A DNA stretch of 7,264 bases from Victivallales bacterium. Lineage in GTDB: Bacteria; Verrucomicrobiota; Lentisphaeria; Oligosphaerales; Lenti-02. Shown here piece by piece: positions 6,936 through 7,264 of the stretch (its first letter is position 1; every line of letters begins with the position of its first letter). The notes beneath the pieces were generated by a model that was not told the origin of the DNA, searched no databases, and worked only from the letters and a program-made list of their open reading frames with translations. Where the stretch lies: the NCBI GenBank assembly GCA_018648945.1, contig JABGQJ010000390.1, forward strand, positions 1 to 7,264, read 5' to 3'. A program made the translations under genes and the position numbers.

Positions 6936-7042
6936 TGGAATGATGGGAGGAGAACCGGACGGATCGGGTCTGCCGAGTGGTCCTGTGCAGTCTCGTGTGG
7001 CTTCTTCCCTATGCTTTCCCAGCATTCCAGCATTCCATTCCC
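6923..7042. repeat. Imperfect inverted-repeat element between the oxidoreductase and hisI
   Basis: The left arm (6923-6948) and right arm (7017-7042) are each 26 bp and are complementary except at two positions (6935 and 6943 in the left arm). Each arm contains tandem 8-bp subrepeats: GGAATGAT twice on the left and CCAGCATT twice on the right. The arms enclose 68 bp in which I see no gene or strong structure. There is no evident target-site duplication and no T-run, so a transposon remnant, REP/MITE-like repeat or processed RNA structure are all possible. The left arm overlaps the end of the oxidoreductase gene, including its stop codon. Confidence 0.7.
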
Positions 7043-7052
7043 CCAACCCAAC

Positions 7053-7057
7053 AGGAG
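7053..7057 (+). promoter_or_regulatory. Shine-Dalgarno site for hisI
   Basis: AGGAG lies 7 nt before ATG 7065, just beyond the inverted-repeat element. It fixes the hisI start. Confidence 0.8.
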
Positions 7058-7064
7058 TGAAACC

Positions 7065-7264
7065 ATGGTCCAACTAGACTTCTCGAAAAGCGAAGATGGC
7101 CTGATCCCGGCCATTGCCCAGGACTACGAGACCGGCGACGTGCTGATGCTCGCCTACATCAACGAAGAGTCCTGGAAGCTCACTCTCGAGACCGGCAAAG
7201 CCACCTACTGGACCCGGTCCCGCCAGAAGCTCTGGGTTAAGGGCGAGTCTTCCGGCAATGTGCA
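7065..7264 (+). CDS. hisI: Phosphoribosyl-AMP cyclohydrolase, 3'-partial
   Basis: HisI hydrolyses the purine ring of phosphoribosyl-AMP, the third step of histidine biosynthesis, in the cytoplasm. The 66 complete codons visible match the N-terminal half of the family: [20 protein letters not shown] (12-31), then [17 protein letters not shown] (48-64). The RSR-KLW-KG block is the family hallmark. The zinc-binding cysteines and metal-binding aspartates of the C-terminal half lie beyond the window, so it is not possible to say whether this is a monofunctional HisI or a HisIE fusion. The residue after SSG is Asn (N65), where I recall many homologues having His; I take this as ordinary variation. 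It follows the oxidoreductase on the same strand after 129 bp; whether they share a transcript is unclear. Confidence 0.93.
   Translation, partial: MVQLDFSKSEDGLIPAIAQDYETGDVLMLAYINEESWKLTLETGKATYWTRSRQKLWVKGESSGNV

Noticed and set aside
7010..7015. TATGCT as a -10 box for a hisI promoter
   Set aside because: No acceptable -35 lies 16-18 bp upstream, and the hexamer sits beside the right arm of the repeat.
3063..7264. hisI as a functional partner of the WbpG-like PP-loop enzyme, by analogy with HisH/HisF
   Set aside because: WbpG works with HisH- and HisF-like proteins that supply ammonia, not with the cyclohydrolase HisI, and the two genes are separated by lpxB on the opposite strand.

Overview
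The window is GC-rich, densely coding DNA from a diderm (Gram-negative-type) bacterium. An lpxB gene for lipid A synthesis supports the diderm cell plan. Spacing is tight, Shine-Dalgarno (SD) sequences are strong, and there is no intron or eukaryotic signal. Phylum cannot be fixed from the sequence alone. The LpxB and HisI sequences look to me closer to deltaproteobacterial or PVC-type (Verrucomicrobiota/Kiritimatiellota-like) forms than to enterobacterial ones, but that is a recollection-based impression with low confidence.

Layout. (1) Positions 2-4241, plus strand: a three-gene, translationally coupled operon whose first gene is cut by the window start. It encodes a PEP-synthase-like dikinase (ATP-grasp end, long middle region, C-terminal phospho-His swivel domain), a formyltransferase-family enzyme, and a PP-loop ATP-pyrophosphatase resembling WbpG-type N-acetyl sugar amidotransferases. 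Both junctions are 4-bp ATGA overlaps with a good SD inside the preceding gene. (2) Positions 4246-5385, minus strand: lpxB, converging on the operon with only 4 bp between the stop codons. (3) Positions 5386-5549: a divergent intergenic region with two perfect hairpins and a plausible sigma70-type promoter facing right. (4) Positions 5550-6935, plus strand: a CrtI/phytoene-desaturase-like FAD oxidoreductase of unknown substrate. (5) Positions 6936-7064: a short spacer bounded by a 26-bp imperfect inverted repeat made of GGAATG-type subrepeats. (6) Positions 7065-7264, plus strand: the 5' part of hisI, cut by the window end.

How the genes fit together. lpxB and hisI are housekeeping genes for the outer membrane and for histidine. 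The three-gene operon is the accessory and least explained part. Its enzyme types (phosphoryl transfer from ATP, formyl transfer, and ATP-dependent amidation or thiolation) suggest a tailoring pathway for a small molecule or a surface sugar. The substrate cannot be read from the window, and upstream genes are missing. The oxidoreductase has its own promoter region and need not belong to the same pathway. The operon genes appear to use more mixed third codon positions than the strongly C-ending oxidoreductase. This is a visual impression, compatible with a different history for the operon.
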